A stretch of 64,000 bases of DNA, taken from Macrosoma leucophasiata (Eukaryota; Arthropoda; Insecta; Lepidoptera; Hedylidae). Shown here piece by piece: positions 1 through 12,215 of the stretch. Every line of letters begins with the position of its first letter. Positions within the stretch are counted from its first letter, which is position 1. A program made the position numbers and the translations under genes. Below the pieces are notes generated by a model, which did no database searches, was not told the origin of the DNA, and saw only the letters and a program-made list of their open reading frames with translations. The stretch covers positions 21,555,001 to 21,619,000 of the forward strand of contig JAWQUS010000001.1 in NCBI GenBank assembly GCA_036365455.1, given 5' to 3'.

Positions 1-1159
1 ATTAATTTTTTCTCTTTAATATTTGATTTTCGATCTGACCTCAACAAAGATTCCGTGAAGCATAATGTCAAAGTTACTGAGTGCCATTTATTAAAAATAA
101 AGCAGATTGTAGTAAACATAGGGGTATCAACCATGCGAGCTTGAATTACGAGCGTGATATTAAATTATGTAGCACGTCACCGCTTCACAATTGAAACTTA
201 AAGACCAAATAAAATTAGTTGTACAACAATTACCTGATGGATTTTATATTTGATAGCACACAATCATCTTCGCTCCATCAGGAACATTATTAGCGACATA
301 TTGAACTGCATGGAACTGGAGAACTCTGTATTGTCGTATAATTGATTATTAATGATAAAACACCGATAATAATTTCGAATTAACACAATTTTCAATTGAT
401 ATTTTTTTTATCGTGCCAATAGAGACCCTAGTATAGTGATCTGTGTTAAAAGACCAATCGTCTGCTACAGACGGGTCGGGAGGACGAAGAGCAACGAAAG
501 ACAGATGTCAAATTGACGCAACATTTGTCAGATCATGTGATCTTTGACCTAGGCTTAGTCACAGCATAATTTAGGCAGTGTGAAAAAAACAAAAAAAAAA
601 TTTTTTTTTACATATAAATCATTATATTGAATATAGTATATAAGCCATTTTTATTGTAAATCCCAAAATTGATATATTCATAAAAACTAAACACCTACGC
701 GAATGGATCTCGAAACAACTACGTTATCCACCATTGAAATCAATTCGATATTCTAAGTTTATATTATTACGTGTGACTATTTCTATTAGATTTTTTTCAA
801 TAACACAGGCCAGTCAAAGATTATGTAATGAAAATGGAGAAACATATTTTATCACTTGGACTGGAGAGGAGACGATGACGACATCGTCCTGCTCTAAGTC
901 ATCTTTCTATTTTTTCTATAAAAAGTCTATTAAGTAGGTGTTATTGATAAATTTTAGACTGCTAGCTTCGATGGCTTAGTCGTGATGTATAGTGACAGTA
1001 TGACTGATAGTATGACTTTTATATATTTGGTCATCTAATCTATTTGTATTCAACACACATGAATAGACTTTAATAAATAATTGTAAGATTCTGACTAAAT
1101 ACGTCCATAGTGAATAATACTATTTATTAATCCTAATATAATTAATTCAATAATAATGG
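1..1159. other. Intergenic, AT-rich, no gene seen
   Basis: No open frame here looks coding. The one short frame of 67 codons (734-937) has low-complexity content and no recognisable domain. An A-run followed by a T-run lies near 588-610. Nothing else is supported. Confidence 0.5.
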
Positions 1160-1340
1160 TTTTATATTATTTCGCATTAACACATGCTTGTGAAATATAT
1201 TTTATTTTTGAAGAAAAATGGAAAGAAAAATTTGACTTCAGGCGAGGCTCGAACTCGCGACCTACTGGGAATCTAGTCCAGCCGCTCTTCCAATTGAGCT
1301 ACTGAAGCCCTGTCCGATTTGTCAAATCTTTCCTTCACAT
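1160..1340 (-). repeat. tRNA-like SINE, family B, copy 1
   Basis: On the minus strand, 1309 down to 1234 reads as a tRNA-like head. It has an acceptor stem (GGCTTCA pairing with TGAAGTC), a D-arm with GCTC/GAGC, and a T-arm with a TTCGA loop. The anticodon arm is imperfect (one mismatch in a 5-bp stem) and the implied anticodon AGA does not fit the short variable loop, so this is unlikely to be a working tRNA. The tail (1160-1233) is repeated with the head at 37.4 kb and 45.5-45.8 kb, which identifies it as a dispersed repeat. Confidence 0.7.
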
Positions 1341-2081
1341 ATGTGAAGGATATGCAATAATTATGACACATATGCAATAATAATGATTCATTATCCAGAA
1401 TACTGTTCATTCATAATAATAATTAAAAAAAAAAATATTTACGATTACAAAAATCGTTGTAAGTCTAAATCTACAGTTTCGGTAAATCAATAAAATTCAT
1501 GTCAGTCGCAATCGGTATTTAATTTATTTAACTCGAGAATAATAATATGCGTACATAATGGCAAGGAGTTACTATACTGCTTTAAATGTACTATGCTCTG
1601 GCCGGCCATTGTCTTACATAATGAACTGTCAGTATCAGCTGATGTAATAAATGTTGCCAGGCCTCTCTGTTTTCATGTTAAAAAAACCGGCTAACTGCGA
1701 TTCAAACTTGCGCACCGCGGATTCCGTACAAACATGTAATTACAATAGTAAACATATTTTTATTATAATATACCTATGATGTAACTAAACATTTATGGTT
1801 TTCGCAATTTTTCCTTTATCTTTGGCTGAATACCTCCATGCGTTCCGGAGAAAACTTCACAGTCAGACGAATGGACATCTAAATGATCCTTTAAGGGTTC
1901 CGTATGTGGTTCCGTATTTTCCTGTCGAGGTCGAGGTACGAGGTACGGCTAAAACGGGCATCAGTAACATATATTTCGATAATACATAGGTAGGAATCTT
2001 AGGTGTAAGGTTCGTTTGCGCCAAAGTATTTGTTAAAGTTTGGTTCGATTGGACCAAAATATTTGTTAATGTAAAATTTAA
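1341..2081. other. Intergenic, no gene seen
   Basis: Short frames at 1795-1989 (+) and 1863-2084 (-) overlap each other and show no domain. No repeat family recognised elsewhere in the window extends into this stretch. Confidence 0.4.
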
Positions 2082-2127
2082 CATCCTTCTCTAACTTTAA
2101 CAAAATTGTTTAAGTTAGAGAAGGATG
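2082..2127. repeat. Perfect 16-bp hairpin
   Basis: CATCCTTCTCTAACTT at 2082-2097 is the exact reverse complement of 2112-2127, with a 14-nt AT-rich loop. It sits just upstream of the 15-bp minisatellite. Confidence 0.7.
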
Positions 2128-2170
2128 CCTGAGGGTTGAAAAGTCTATCCCAGGAGGATAAAGTGAGCTT

Positions 2171-2320
2171 TACCCTGTGTGTAGCGGGGTACTGTGTGAC
2201 GGGGTACTGTGTGACGGGGTACTGTGTGACGGGGTACTGTGTTACGGGGTACTGTGTGACGGGGTACTGTGTTACCGGGTACTGTGTTACGGGGCACTGT
2301 GTTACATTGTAACACAGTGC
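2171..2320. repeat. 15-bp minisatellite ending in a hairpin
   Basis: Eight head-to-tail units of exactly 15 bp (GGGGTACTGTGTGAC type) run from 2186 to 2305, preceded by a degenerate unit at 2171-2185. The units vary mainly at one position (gtGac versus gtTac). The last unit joins a perfect inverted repeat: 2294-2305 pairs with 2309-2320 around a 3-nt loop. Because 15 is a multiple of 3, the minus strand is open across the array, which explains a repetitive frame there that should not be taken as a gene. Confidence 0.9.
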
Positions 2321-4718
2321 CAGTTAACATCTTCTTGCACTATTTCTAGGTATTAAAAGAAATTAGATTGAACAATCTAATCACCTTTCCCATTGAACCA
2401 GATATGGCGACAGTAGCTGTAACCACTTCCTTGTAAAATATAAGTAGGTTCGATCGCTGTGTCGGGGATAAGTGCTATTGGATTTACCTCTGCCACCTAC
2501 CCCTTCAGAGAATACTGTCGTGACGTTACTTGCGTTTAATAAAACAATATGTAACGGTAAACGTATATTTACGACAAATAACATTTAATTAAAAGTTAAA
2601 AATGCTAAACAGAATTATCTTTAAAACGTGACAAACATAAATAATACAGTGATGCACTACATTTACACTATCTTAATTACTTAATACTTTTTAAATTATA
2701 TTAGTACAAATGAAACAGAATGATTCATACTAATGATTAAACGGTAACAATTAAAAAACTTCACATGTTCTACTAAAATAAATAGTCTAATAATTTTAAC
2801 TCTAACGTGACGTCTTAATAGAGCGTCGTTTCACATTTGCCGATTGAGTCATTTCACAACTCGCAACGTTTTAAAATTATTAGCTATTGAGTAGACTTTT
2901 AAAAGACCATATTTATTTATTTTTCCCTAAACTTTTTGAGTACCAACTTCTTAGACGAATGTTTATTATGTCCAAATTAACTATTTTGCTACGAACATTT
3001 ATACTATGTAATTATTACCCTACCCCGCTAGACATCACGTAAGCTAAGCGTTAGTTTAATCATAAAAAAATGTTTCAATGCGCCGAATGCGCGTGCGAAT
3101 TATTATTTCTAGCTCATACAACTAATATGCATACAAAAGAAACGATATATTATGTACTACACTCGATGCGAACATTAAATGCCAGATTTAGGATATTAAT
3201 ACTCGTAACTTATAACTCCAAACATTTTGCCGCGCGGCAATGAACATTTTTCATCACCGCATTCATCGAAGGAGCCAGATTTCTTTCGCGTATCGGCCTC
3301 AGTTAACATAATAAAAACACGAGAAAAAGGGCTTCTTAATATTTTGATAGTATTTTACAAATATTTTATACAACATGTAACGGAATGACGCACACTCTCA
3401 AACACTTCAATTAGATTTTTTTATTAGAAATAAGTTGTCTTCAATTTTGACGTGACAATGTCTTAAATTAAATTGCGGCTCGGAGTCACTCATGAAAAAG
3501 TGTAATGCCCGGTAACGTAACGATGAGTCACCGAACGAGAGAGAGCTCTGCCGGACCGGCGAATGCCTTTCTACCGAGAAAAAGACGTTGTCACGTAAAA
3601 TCTTCGCCCGTAAAACCGACTTTACAGGCAACCAGTTTTTTTTACGTACATTTCTTATTATTTATGCATACGCACGCATACTTACTATACCTACGGCCGC
3701 ACATAAAACACAAACCTACTCACACACGCACACTGTGTAGCAGAACTTGCGCAAAAATGTAATACTCGCTAGTAAAATTTTAATAAATTTTCACAATTTT
3801 ATTTCCATTATTATAAATATAAATTAAAATGCGCGTCTCAACGAGTTCTATTCAACTTATTGAGACCTAAGTCTTATTTTCGTTTGTAATGACTGTTTAC
3901 CAAATTGGTGACTATAATTTACTTACCTAATTGTAACTACTTTTGGGATATAAATTACTTAAATAAAGACGTACAAATCGATTCGGTTGTCAATTCTGAA
4001 TAAATTTAAATTTGTGTCCAGGAAAATATGACTAGGCGCTGAAGAGTAGGAGGCGTCCATTGGGTAGTGAGAAACTGTCACACGTCACACAATCCACATT
4101 CGTGGACTACTTTGAGGTAGAAAGTTCACAGGAAGACCACTCACGATATTTGAACTAATGTTAGCTGAAAAAAAAAATGTAATGTTAACTTGGGTTGAAC
4201 AGACATTGAAGAACATCAACAAATTCCGTTCATAATTTCAAAAGAGAAATTTAAAATTTAACACTCATAAGGATAAATGCCATTCATGTACCTACGTTAA
4301 TAAATTTTTTATATTCTAAAGTTCTAATATAAAATCAAGTGGAAAATTGTTTATGGTGGCACTCCCCCGAATCTTTAGTACATTTGGTATGAAATATACC
4401 TAGGTACTTTACGATTTCATATCTACCACAGTAAATAGATTTACTGTGTAGATCTACCATAGAATTACCTCTATGGTATCTTCTATGAAAATAGTAATGT
4501 TTATTTCATATTGATAAGGCGATACGAAGTTCGACAGGGCAACTGCCCAGTAAATACCAATTTTATAGAGTAGATTTCAATGGAAAAGTAGTAATGACTA
4601 TTTATCGCGTTTTAGTATAGGATCGTGTAGAATTTAATGTCTGTAATAAAAAGTCAACATATTTTAAATAACATAATTTCTTCGCTAGTTCTGAATAGAG
4701 TAGCATATTAATACTTTT
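2321..4718. other. Intergenic, no gene seen
   Basis: No coding exon is recognised. At 2482-2535 there is a short stretch (acctctgccacctaccccttc...) matching the 3' tail shared by the tRNA-derived SINE family C copies at 35.9 kb and 60.65 kb. The frames at 3407-3631 (-) and 3505-3762 (+) overlap antisense and look non-coding. A short CACAGTAAA/TTTACTGTG palindrome lies near 4427-4448. Confidence 0.45.
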
Positions 4719-4800
4719 TACTGGCGGTAGAGCTCCAGTAATATAGCTCGCGGGCGTAGTGTAATGAAAGTGTTCAGCGCTCTCGGCCCAGCAATTTAAT
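4719..4800 (+). repeat. Family A repeat, 5' fragment
   Basis: Starts with the family A 5' end (tactggcggtagagctcc) and breaks up after about 50 bp. See the copy at 10264 for a complete description. Confidence 0.6.
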
Positions 4801-4821
4801 GTAAAGTGGAATAACTAGGTA

Positions 4822-5073
4822 CAGCGCTGAACAATAAATATTGCACATCGAGCCTAGGAAGGAGACTGCGGCTTATTTCGGGTCTGTAGAGCGTTATCTC
4901 TTTCGCACCGTACCTATTTGACGTTTGTCGACCATTTTGATCAAGTTTTGACCAATACCAGACTGTCAGTGCTAACGTAGGCAGTGTGCAACAGAGAAAA
5001 CGCTCTACGAAGACGAAACGGGCCGATCGTCTCTTTCGCAGACTCGATGTGCAATATTAATTGTTGTGTACTG
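4822..5073. mobile_element. TA-flanked MITE (mariner-like), copy 1
   Basis: A ~250-bp element with imperfect terminal inverted repeats. Both ends converge on CAG..AATATTGCACATCGAG and the element is flanked by TA on each side. Two further copies occur at 24182-24434 and 29904-30167. A TA target duplication with short inverted ends is typical of Tc1/mariner-derived MITEs; no transposase is present. Confidence 0.75.
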
Positions 5074-5097
5074 TATTTAGGTTTTGAGAGTGGTAAT

Positions 5098-5394
5098 CAG
5101 TGGCGTAGCTAACATGGGTGGCACCCGGGGCGAATGAGCAAAAAAATTAAAATACTTCCCATTCTTCTGTATCTTATTTCTCCATTCTCCACCGTTGTGT
5201 TTCATCCCACCACCCTATTTGAGCAAATTCTGCCTCTGGTGCCCCCTGATATTATGAACGCGAAAGTGAGTTTAGTGTTGCGCTTTCACGTCTAAACAGC
5301 TCAAATTTGGGTTATTTAAGGGGAGGGTGTCATCCCCAACTGGGTGGCACCCGGTGCTGGCCGCCCCCGCCGCCCTCATATAGCTACGCCACTG
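5098..5394. mobile_element. hAT-like non-autonomous element
   Basis: A 297-bp element with inverted ends CAGTGGCGTAGCTA / TAGCTACGCCACTG. It is flanked by a near-perfect 8-bp target duplication, GTGGTAAT (5090-5097) and GTGGTGAT (5395-5402). An 8-bp TSD with CAGTGG-type ends is characteristic of hAT transposons. There is no coding capacity. Confidence 0.8.
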
Positions 5395-5461
5395 GTGGTG
5401 ATGCATCTACATTGAAGTCTTTTTATGTAGATGTGTTTATGTACTAAAGTATTTACTTACC

Positions 5462-5467
5462 TTTATT
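5462..5467 (-). terminator. Poly(A) signal of carrier gene 1
   Basis: AATAAA on the minus strand about 70 nt downstream of the stop codon at 5537. It is the nearest canonical signal and fits the end of the carrier transcript. Confidence 0.55.
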
Positions 5468-5536
5468 GTGAAGTGTATGCCTGCTGGCCACTATCATGAA
5501 AAAAAATACAATTACTTGCTATAAGTATAAATAATC

Positions 5537-8500
5537 TTACTTTTTGCTTTCCAAGCTCTTCTGGAGATCTTTGAGCATGTCCCAGAAGACCAGAAGTAGG
5601 ACGGTGTGTGGGGCCTGCCTCAGGTACGAGGGGCCGATGCCCTTGTAAAAGGCGGTCAGACCCTCAGCTTTGGTGATCTTGTTCGCACAGTCTACGATGC
5701 CGGAATATAGCACGCCGCGACCATGACTGTCTAGTGCTGGAAAAAGAGTTTGAGGGTCAAATTTCTTAAGAGAATATTTTTTATACACACGCAGAGGGTT
5801 CCGGGTAATTGAAAGAAAATCTATGTTACTTTAAAACATCATAGATTTGTAAGTTTTCTTAGTCCGATTTCTGGTCAAACAGCCAGACAGCACTGTTCGA
5901 CTTAACCTGGCTAAGTCAGGGCCGCCCCTGGTCCCCATCACGCCCAACCATAGAGCAACACGGGCCACCAACCGCGGCGGACCGGAGGGGTGTAGCCATA
6001 TGCAAGCTTTCTCCTCTGTCAAAGACCTATGCCTGTTACCTAGATATATAAATGTGTGCGTGAAATTATTTATGTATTTTTGTTAAGGTCAAGGTGTGAG
6101 TTTCGTAGTAATAGACGATTTTTGTAGTGTTAGTGTGTGTCACACGTATTTCAGAATCGACTGTTTTGCATCGGTAATAAATGGCTACTCCCATTCCCTC
6201 CGGTCCGCCGCGACCGGTGGGCCGTGCTGCTCTATGCGCCCAACCAACATGAGAGATTGATTCATTTATCTACTCTCTACTACTACTTGTATTGTGTTCT
6301 ACATACTGGTTTATTTACAATGTTTAATTAAACAGAATTATTTTTGTTGTTTTAATTTTTATCCCACTGATAATATTAGTTGCCATTTCATTATTTTTAA
6401 TACCCCATATACTCGTAGATGCCAATAGATAATAGCCCATTAATTTGTCATTCGCCTCGATAATAATAAGCCTTTTTGGGTATGGAACCCTAAAACAGCA
6501 CTCATCATTTAATGGACACTGTCGAAACGAAAATAGACTTATCAGCTCTTCATAACGCATAACGTCAGGGAAACTTATCGGATCGAGTTCATTTGCCTCG
6601 CTTTATAAACGAGGTTAAATAAAAATAACGTCCAACCTTGATTGTAGAGACGCGTCATGATGACGTCTATGGGCGTGAGCACCAGGGTCTTCATGACCGC
6701 GCCAATGTTGCTGGCCGCGAACGCTGACAGATACTTCGACTGCTGAAGCAAATCGTTGTTGTCCATCCATTCTTTGCAACTGAAAAAACAGTCTCAGTTG
6801 GGATATTTTGATGCACTATCGTTTCAAGGTTGCCATCTCTTGGGGAAAAAAAATCGGGACAATCGGGGATTTGGGTCGAATTAAGATCATCAGTGGTCAT
6901 CAAATAAACAATAGGAAAAAGCAAAAACCCTTTGGTGTTTATGGTTATTTACTTTTTAAATTAGATACCTACCTAGTAACAATGCTAATATTTTTCAAAT
7001 TCAAGCAATTAAGAATAAATAAATGCTTCACTTGTGATCTCTACATCTTGAGACCACCGAAGAAGATCTGACAGAACATGTAGAAAAGCATTGTCGTTCT
7101 AACAACGACTACAAGCGAACTACTCTTCTTTTTTTGTAAATATTACAAAGTTCTAGGTATAGTTAAATAAGGACGCTGTGCGGGAGGCGAGAAGGCGTGG
7201 GAGATAGAACGTCAACTAATATCATAATATTGCGCGATAATAATAATAATAATGCTGCGCCCTGCTCCCGCTGCCGGCGGCACACAATTTTTTATTTTTT
7301 TATATATATTTGTTGTTTTTTTTATATACATATATATGTAAAAAAATATAAAATAAGTTGAATCAATAAATAAGTGGAATAATAATAATCGGAACAAAAT
7401 GAATAGGCTTTCGGAACGCAGGACGATATCATCGGAATCGGGGCTGCTTCGGCAAAATCGGGACGGGTGGCAACTTTGTATCGTTTACTGGTGGTAGAGT
7501 TCCAAGAGTAGGAGCTAGAGGGAGTAGGCACCACCGCATTACCTCATATGTCTGCCGAAAAATTGTAGTGTTAAGTATTATCGTTAAATGGTAGATAATG
7601 TTAAATGTAATAACTGTCACAGATACATAACAATTAACAACTAATTTTTCAGGAATGGCAACGCATCTGCATTTTGACCTCTGGTTTTGTGTAGATATAA
7701 GGCTGCAGTCATCTTATAAAATCAATGTGAGCACAACAAAAAAGTATATGGCCTCCGTGAGCTACCCTGTGTACCAGTATCCCCTTCTATAGATCACGCC
7801 CCCGACGCTGCGGGTGCAGATAGGCCCGGGGAATGAGGACTTCCTCGACCGCCGAACCATCCCCTTCCTCTGTTACGCTTCACGTGCGGAGGGATGATGA
7901 TTATTCGTTCGTTGTGAGCGACATATTCGTTTGCCATCTTCCTAACTTATAAAGAAAGATCACATGCAGCAACAATAAACAATTACCGAGAAACCCACAC
8001 TTTTTGGTGTTAACCGACATTACGTTACGAGCGTTAATTGCAATGTAACAATGAATATAAAAAGATTAAAAAAATAATAATTTGTTATCAATAGTAGTAC
8101 GAGTAAGTCATTAACCTCTGAATAGAAAATAGATAAAAAACGACAATAGCTTATTTGGCAACGTTTTCAACTACATAATACTACTACGTAAGAGTGGTAT
8201 AGTTTGCATCTTTAGGGTGAGACTATTTAGCACCTACATATTTGTCAATCTCAAAGTTCAAAGTTCTTTATTGCATTCATGTGAATTTTACAGATGATAT
8301 TATTATCAATATTGAGTGTAGCAACATGATACCCGTTGGGCGTAGCAATTTATGTAACACATTATTATAGTTATAGATTTAAATAAAATTAATTTAATAA
8401 TAGAATTAACAATTAGATGATTTTAAAGTAAGTAAGTATTTTTAAGAAGCCAGAACGTGAGACGGACACGATTTTAATATTTTTAATGTGTTAGTTTTTT

Positions 8501-11500
8501 TTTTTTTAATTTATAACTTATCGCTAAAAAATTCGTTCAAACTGTAGTAAGATTTTTCAATCAGAAAAGTTTTTAATAGTTTTAGGCTTTTTGTTTTACA
8601 ATTTAATGTGAAATGGGTGTAACTTCCTTCAGTCATAATTTAAAAACCGGTCAAGTGCATGTCGGGCCACGCGCAGTGTAGGGTTCCGTAGTTACAGAGT
8701 AAAAGATGTAATGAAAAAAAAAATATTTTGTATGAACTTGTTCGAAATTTTCGAGTAAAGTACATTTGATCGACTATTACTCGCAAACTTGCAAAGCCAA
8801 CTTAAGTGTGATAGTTTTCCTTTTAATTTCGTTATATGTGGCTACTATTGCCGTAACGTTTGAATTTCTAACAACAACAAGTTTAGTCTGTAGGGGGGGG
8901 GGGCAACTTGGGTCTAACGAAAATTTGCACTTTAAAGCTTAATAAGTCACGAACAGTCAACTAAATCGAAAAATGATGTTCAGACACCCATACTATTTTT
9001 TAAAGACCTATCCAACGATACTACACACTATATGGGAATCGAAAATAAAAAAAAATATCCTCGACCTACATGTAGGCGAGGTTACCCTAAATATATATTT
9101 TTTCATGTTTTTATTCTACCACTTTGTCGGCGTAATTAAGATGTATACTTGTACCAAATTTCAAGTCTGTAGTATTTATAGTTATTGCGCTAAACCGCGG
9201 ACGGACAGACAGACAGACAGACAGACGGACATGGAGAAACTATAAGGGTTCCTTGTTTACTACGGAACCCTAAAAACGATATTGTCTTTTTCGCGTACAT
9301 AGTTCAATTGGGTGTGACTTATTTGGGACAATATAAATTACAAACTTGATATCAGTTTATCACATACAAGTAAACTTGTTGATCATGTGTGTTGATTTCT
9401 GACCTTGGCTGAGTAAATATGAAAATGGAACGAACGGCACTTATTTGACAAAATTAGTTGCTTCATAATAATTATGATGTGAAGAATATGAATTGTGAAG
9501 AAATTTATTTATTACTAAGACCCGAAGTATGATCACTCCTCGTTCTAGCTGGCTGAAACTAGGTACCTACGGCTGCAGCCCTGTCAATAGTTTAGCCGGG
9601 TTCTTATTTTAGGAATAGTAGAATTTATCGAATCTTTATCAGTTTTACCTACTATATTACTGTTAAGTAAGAGTTCGCAGGTAACTTATCAATTTCTAAA
9701 GCGACTTTAGATGTAGGATGAGGTTGCAGAGCATGGATCTGCATCTAAAGCGATCATTAACCCACTCTGCCACCGTCTACGGACGCAGGCTGCGTCAATC
9801 AATGGCTATATCTATATCAGTATTTAAGTTTTACGCGTAGGTGTTGTACCTACTTGGATAGTGATAATATTATTAATGCATACTCACACAGAAAATGAGG
9901 AAATTTGTGCTGCAGATCCAACTGAATTCCGCAAAACCATTCCGTGGGCGCTCCTAAACAATCCAGCTAAGCCATTTTCTTTATACATCTTCCTCATAGC
10001 ATACGTCATTCCTCGATGACCGTGCTGTGTGCCGACGGCGATTTCTTTCGATGAGTATGACATAAGCTGCGTCTTCACCAATTGAAGGGGACTCCCAAAG
10101 TAAGCCCCCACAGCGCCGGCTATACAGCCAAAGAACAAACTGTTAGCAAGTTTCGTATTTCCATTACTGTCTCGCAACCAACCACGGTTGTCTGATTGTT
10201 GGTAAATGCCAAACCTGGAAATTGGTCTCTTTATATTACTTTATAATTAACTTAATTTTTTGTACTGGTGGTAGAGCTCCAGTGACGGAGCTCGCGGGCG
10301 TAGGCACCACCGCATTACCTAATATACTTGCCGTTAAATAGTAGTGTTCAGCACTATCGTGTTTCGGTCAGGTGGTAATGTACGGCTCTGTAATTTCCGG
10401 CACAGAGGCATTACACCTAATGCCTCAGGAGTGGCAGCGCATTTGCATTTTGACCTCTGGTCATTGTGTTGGTGTCTATAGGCTGCAGTCATGACTTAAC
10501 ATCAATGTGAACTGCACGCTTGTTTGCCTCTTTCATTACATAAAAAAAAAAAAAAAAAAAAAGAAAGTAAATACCAAGCAAGGCTTTCAGTTTTACCTAC
10601 ATTTTGAAATTGCTTCTCGTAATGTCGTCACACGTAATGCTTGAATCTCATTCACCTGCCAGTATTCACTTACACGATTACCTACTCAGTGGAGATATTA
10701 GGAGCACTCACGGATCGTAGTGTGATATTAGATACTTCTTTTTACATGGTAATCTAATATAATCCTTCACAATAAGTAAGGAATTTCTAAGCCTGAGTGA
10801 TAAACTTCATTGATGACCATGTTCAAGTAAACAAACAACTCAACTAAATTGTTTTAAGCTAAATTTATTAGTAACAAATAATATTTTTCTTCAATAATGG
10901 CCTACTCCACTACTAAATTCTAAGCCATTGAAGCAGCTGAAGAAGTAGAGAATACTTTCATGACAGTCATTTATATATACATATATTATATATATACATA
11001 TAGTATGTTGTGTATAGATTATGCACTAATAACTTACAAAGTGCATTAGAATTAAGATCCACTCCACTCAGCCGGTAGCCGTTGGTTAAGCCTAAGTGTG
11101 ACACAGACTTATTCACGGTTATTACACTAAGTATACCTACAGTCTGTAAAAAACTTATTATCAGCAAAGTAATAGCATAAGTCGGGAACGCTCATGGTCC
11201 ACACGGAACGTATACCCCGCGAATAAGGAGCTTCTACTGTATTAGCCGTAACATATTTTATATATGTATACAACCAATCTTGTGTGATATGTTTGATAAT
11301 AGATAAGTAGTTTAATTACCCTTCTTCTAAGTTTATGAACAAATACTTGATAAACCAAATAACTCTACTTTCTTTGTACGACAACTTTCACTGGTGTACC
11401 CCAAGGAAGTGTAATAAGACCCATATTGAAGATATGCTTTATTGATGGTATTTTCATGTTCTAGGTATGAAGATACCTATTATGATGTAAAATATTTAAA

Positions 11501-11932
11501 AAAATGAAATGGTAGAGAGTATATAAGTATCATCTTTTGTGTGATGGGAACAATGGCAACAATATCTTTTATTCTGATCATGTGACAATAAAAGCTGATG
11601 AAACTGTCTTGTATAACCAAATATTAATTAGTTTAATTTTGTGATTTTAGGTTCAGCTATTTCAAAGTGAGTTTTATTAACTGGAAAACTTACCTCACAC
11701 CATTCACAACCATCTGGAACCATAATGCAGGCATAAGTCCCTTCTGGAGTGATGCTATCCCATCATGTTTCACTATAGTGTAAATAGCATGGGGTATATT
11801 CTTATAATGCACAACATGCTGCCCTTTCGCTCGAAGCTCTCCTTGTAATTGCATGCGTGTCTTGATAACGTCGAATGGGTTGCTAAAGAAACCAGCACCC
11901 ACTCCGGCAATGCTTCCCACCGCAAAATCCAT
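5537..11932 (-). CDS. SLC25A35: Mitochondrial carrier, SLC25A34/35-like (gene 1)
   Basis: Predicted inner-mitochondrial-membrane solute carrier; the substrate is not known from sequence. Coding exons, in transcript order: 11932-11694 (239 nt), 10214-9888 (327), 6779-6637 (143), 5736-5537 (200), giving 302 aa. The three SLC25 signature motifs are visible. Repeat 1 has NPFDVIKTR (P19, D21, K24). Repeat 2 has SPLQLVKTQ (P122, with Q124 in place of the acidic residue). Repeat 3 has TPIDVIMTR followed by LYNQ. The 'EIAVGTQHGHRGM' and 'DSHGRGVLYSG' stretches are typical of SLC25A34/35. Introns are phase 2, 2 and 1. The exon-3 donor (CAAG|GTTGGA) is weak, but phase and paralogue length (143 nt in both genes) support it. 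The ATG is at 11932, and an acceptor-like CAG 16 nt upstream suggests a leading non-coding exon. Introns carry MITEs and family A copies. The paralogue is gene 2 at 36.2-44.9 kb. Confidence 0.88.
5949..6236. mobile_element. hAT-like MITE 'CATAGAGC', copy 1
   Basis: A 288-bp element with long inverted ends beginning CATAGAGC(A)AC and rich in GGCC/CCGG. It is flanked by a perfect 8-bp duplication CGCCCAAC (5941-5948 and 6237-6244). It lies in the last intron of carrier gene 1. The same family recurs at 23.1, 41.5, 47.9, 49.3, 59.4 and 62.4 kb. Confidence 0.88.
7496..7741 (+). repeat. Family A repeat, diverged copy
   Basis: Recognisable 5' end (tactggtggtagagttcc) and 3' part (gcaacgcatctgcattttgacctc), with mutated middle sections. 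It is intronic to carrier gene 1. Confidence 0.7.
8643..9277. repeat. 'AGGGTTCCGTA' repeat, long copy
   Basis: About 635 bp from 'aaaccggtcaagtgc' to 'ctacggaaccctaaaaa', with subterminal AGGGTTCCGTAGT / ACTACGGAACCCT and an internal (GACA)n run at 9206-9230. Shorter copies occur at 17.97, 47.0 and 61.3 kb. I recall this as a widespread lepidopteran repeat but cannot assign a superfamily. The short frame at 8973-9245 lies inside it and is not a gene. Confidence 0.75.
10264..10562 (+). repeat. Family A poly(A) SINE-like repeat, full copy
   Basis: Complete copy of the most abundant repeat here. It begins tactggtggtagagctccag and has a small GAGCTC...GAGCTC hairpin near the 5' end. It continues through 'gcaccaccgcattacc', 'tcagcactatcgtgttccgg', and 'gcatttgcattttgacctct', then ends 'cattacataaaa' in a 20-nt A tail. 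A one-sided A tail implies retrotransposition. I cannot see clear tRNA A and B boxes, so its RNA of origin is unresolved. Confidence 0.85.
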
Positions 11933-12000
11933 TGCAGGGTGCTTGTACCTGTTTTGTTAACATTTTATTAGTGATTGCAATTACCTATTATCTTACTTTC

Positions 12001-12215
12001 ATCATCATTTCAGCTAAAAGACGTCCACTGCTGAACAAAGGCCTCTCCTAAAGATTGTCACAACGAAAAGTCCTGGACCGCCCTCATTCAGCGATTGCTT
12101 GCGATCCTCACTAGGTCGTCGGTCCATCTTGTGGAGGGCCTGCCTACGCTTTGTTTTCCGGTACGCGCTCGCCACTCAAGAACTGCTCTGCCCCCCGTTA
12201 CCCCGAATGACTCTA
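12001..12215 (+). repeat. LINE 3'-end fragment (RTE-like, tentative)
   Basis: 'tcatcatcatttcagct...gacgtccactgctgaacaaaggcctctcc' resembles a LINE 3' segment common in Lepidoptera, which I recall as RTE-type. A short open frame at 12099-12290 overlaps it and is not a gene. Confidence 0.5.

Noticed and set aside
1234..1309. Minus-strand sequence that resembles a tRNA gene (also 37388-37454, 45509-45584, 45634-45703)
   Set aside because: The anticodon stem has a mismatch, the implied anticodon AGA conflicts with the short variable loop, and the sequence recurs with the same flanking tail. It is a tRNA-derived repeat.
2186..2305. CRISPR-like array
   Set aside because: Contiguous 15-bp tandem units without unique spacers; the host is clearly a eukaryote.
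2145..2330. Repetitive minus-strand protein (PRHTVPRNTV type)
   Set aside because: Produced by the 15-bp minisatellite, which keeps every frame periodic; no start context or conservation.
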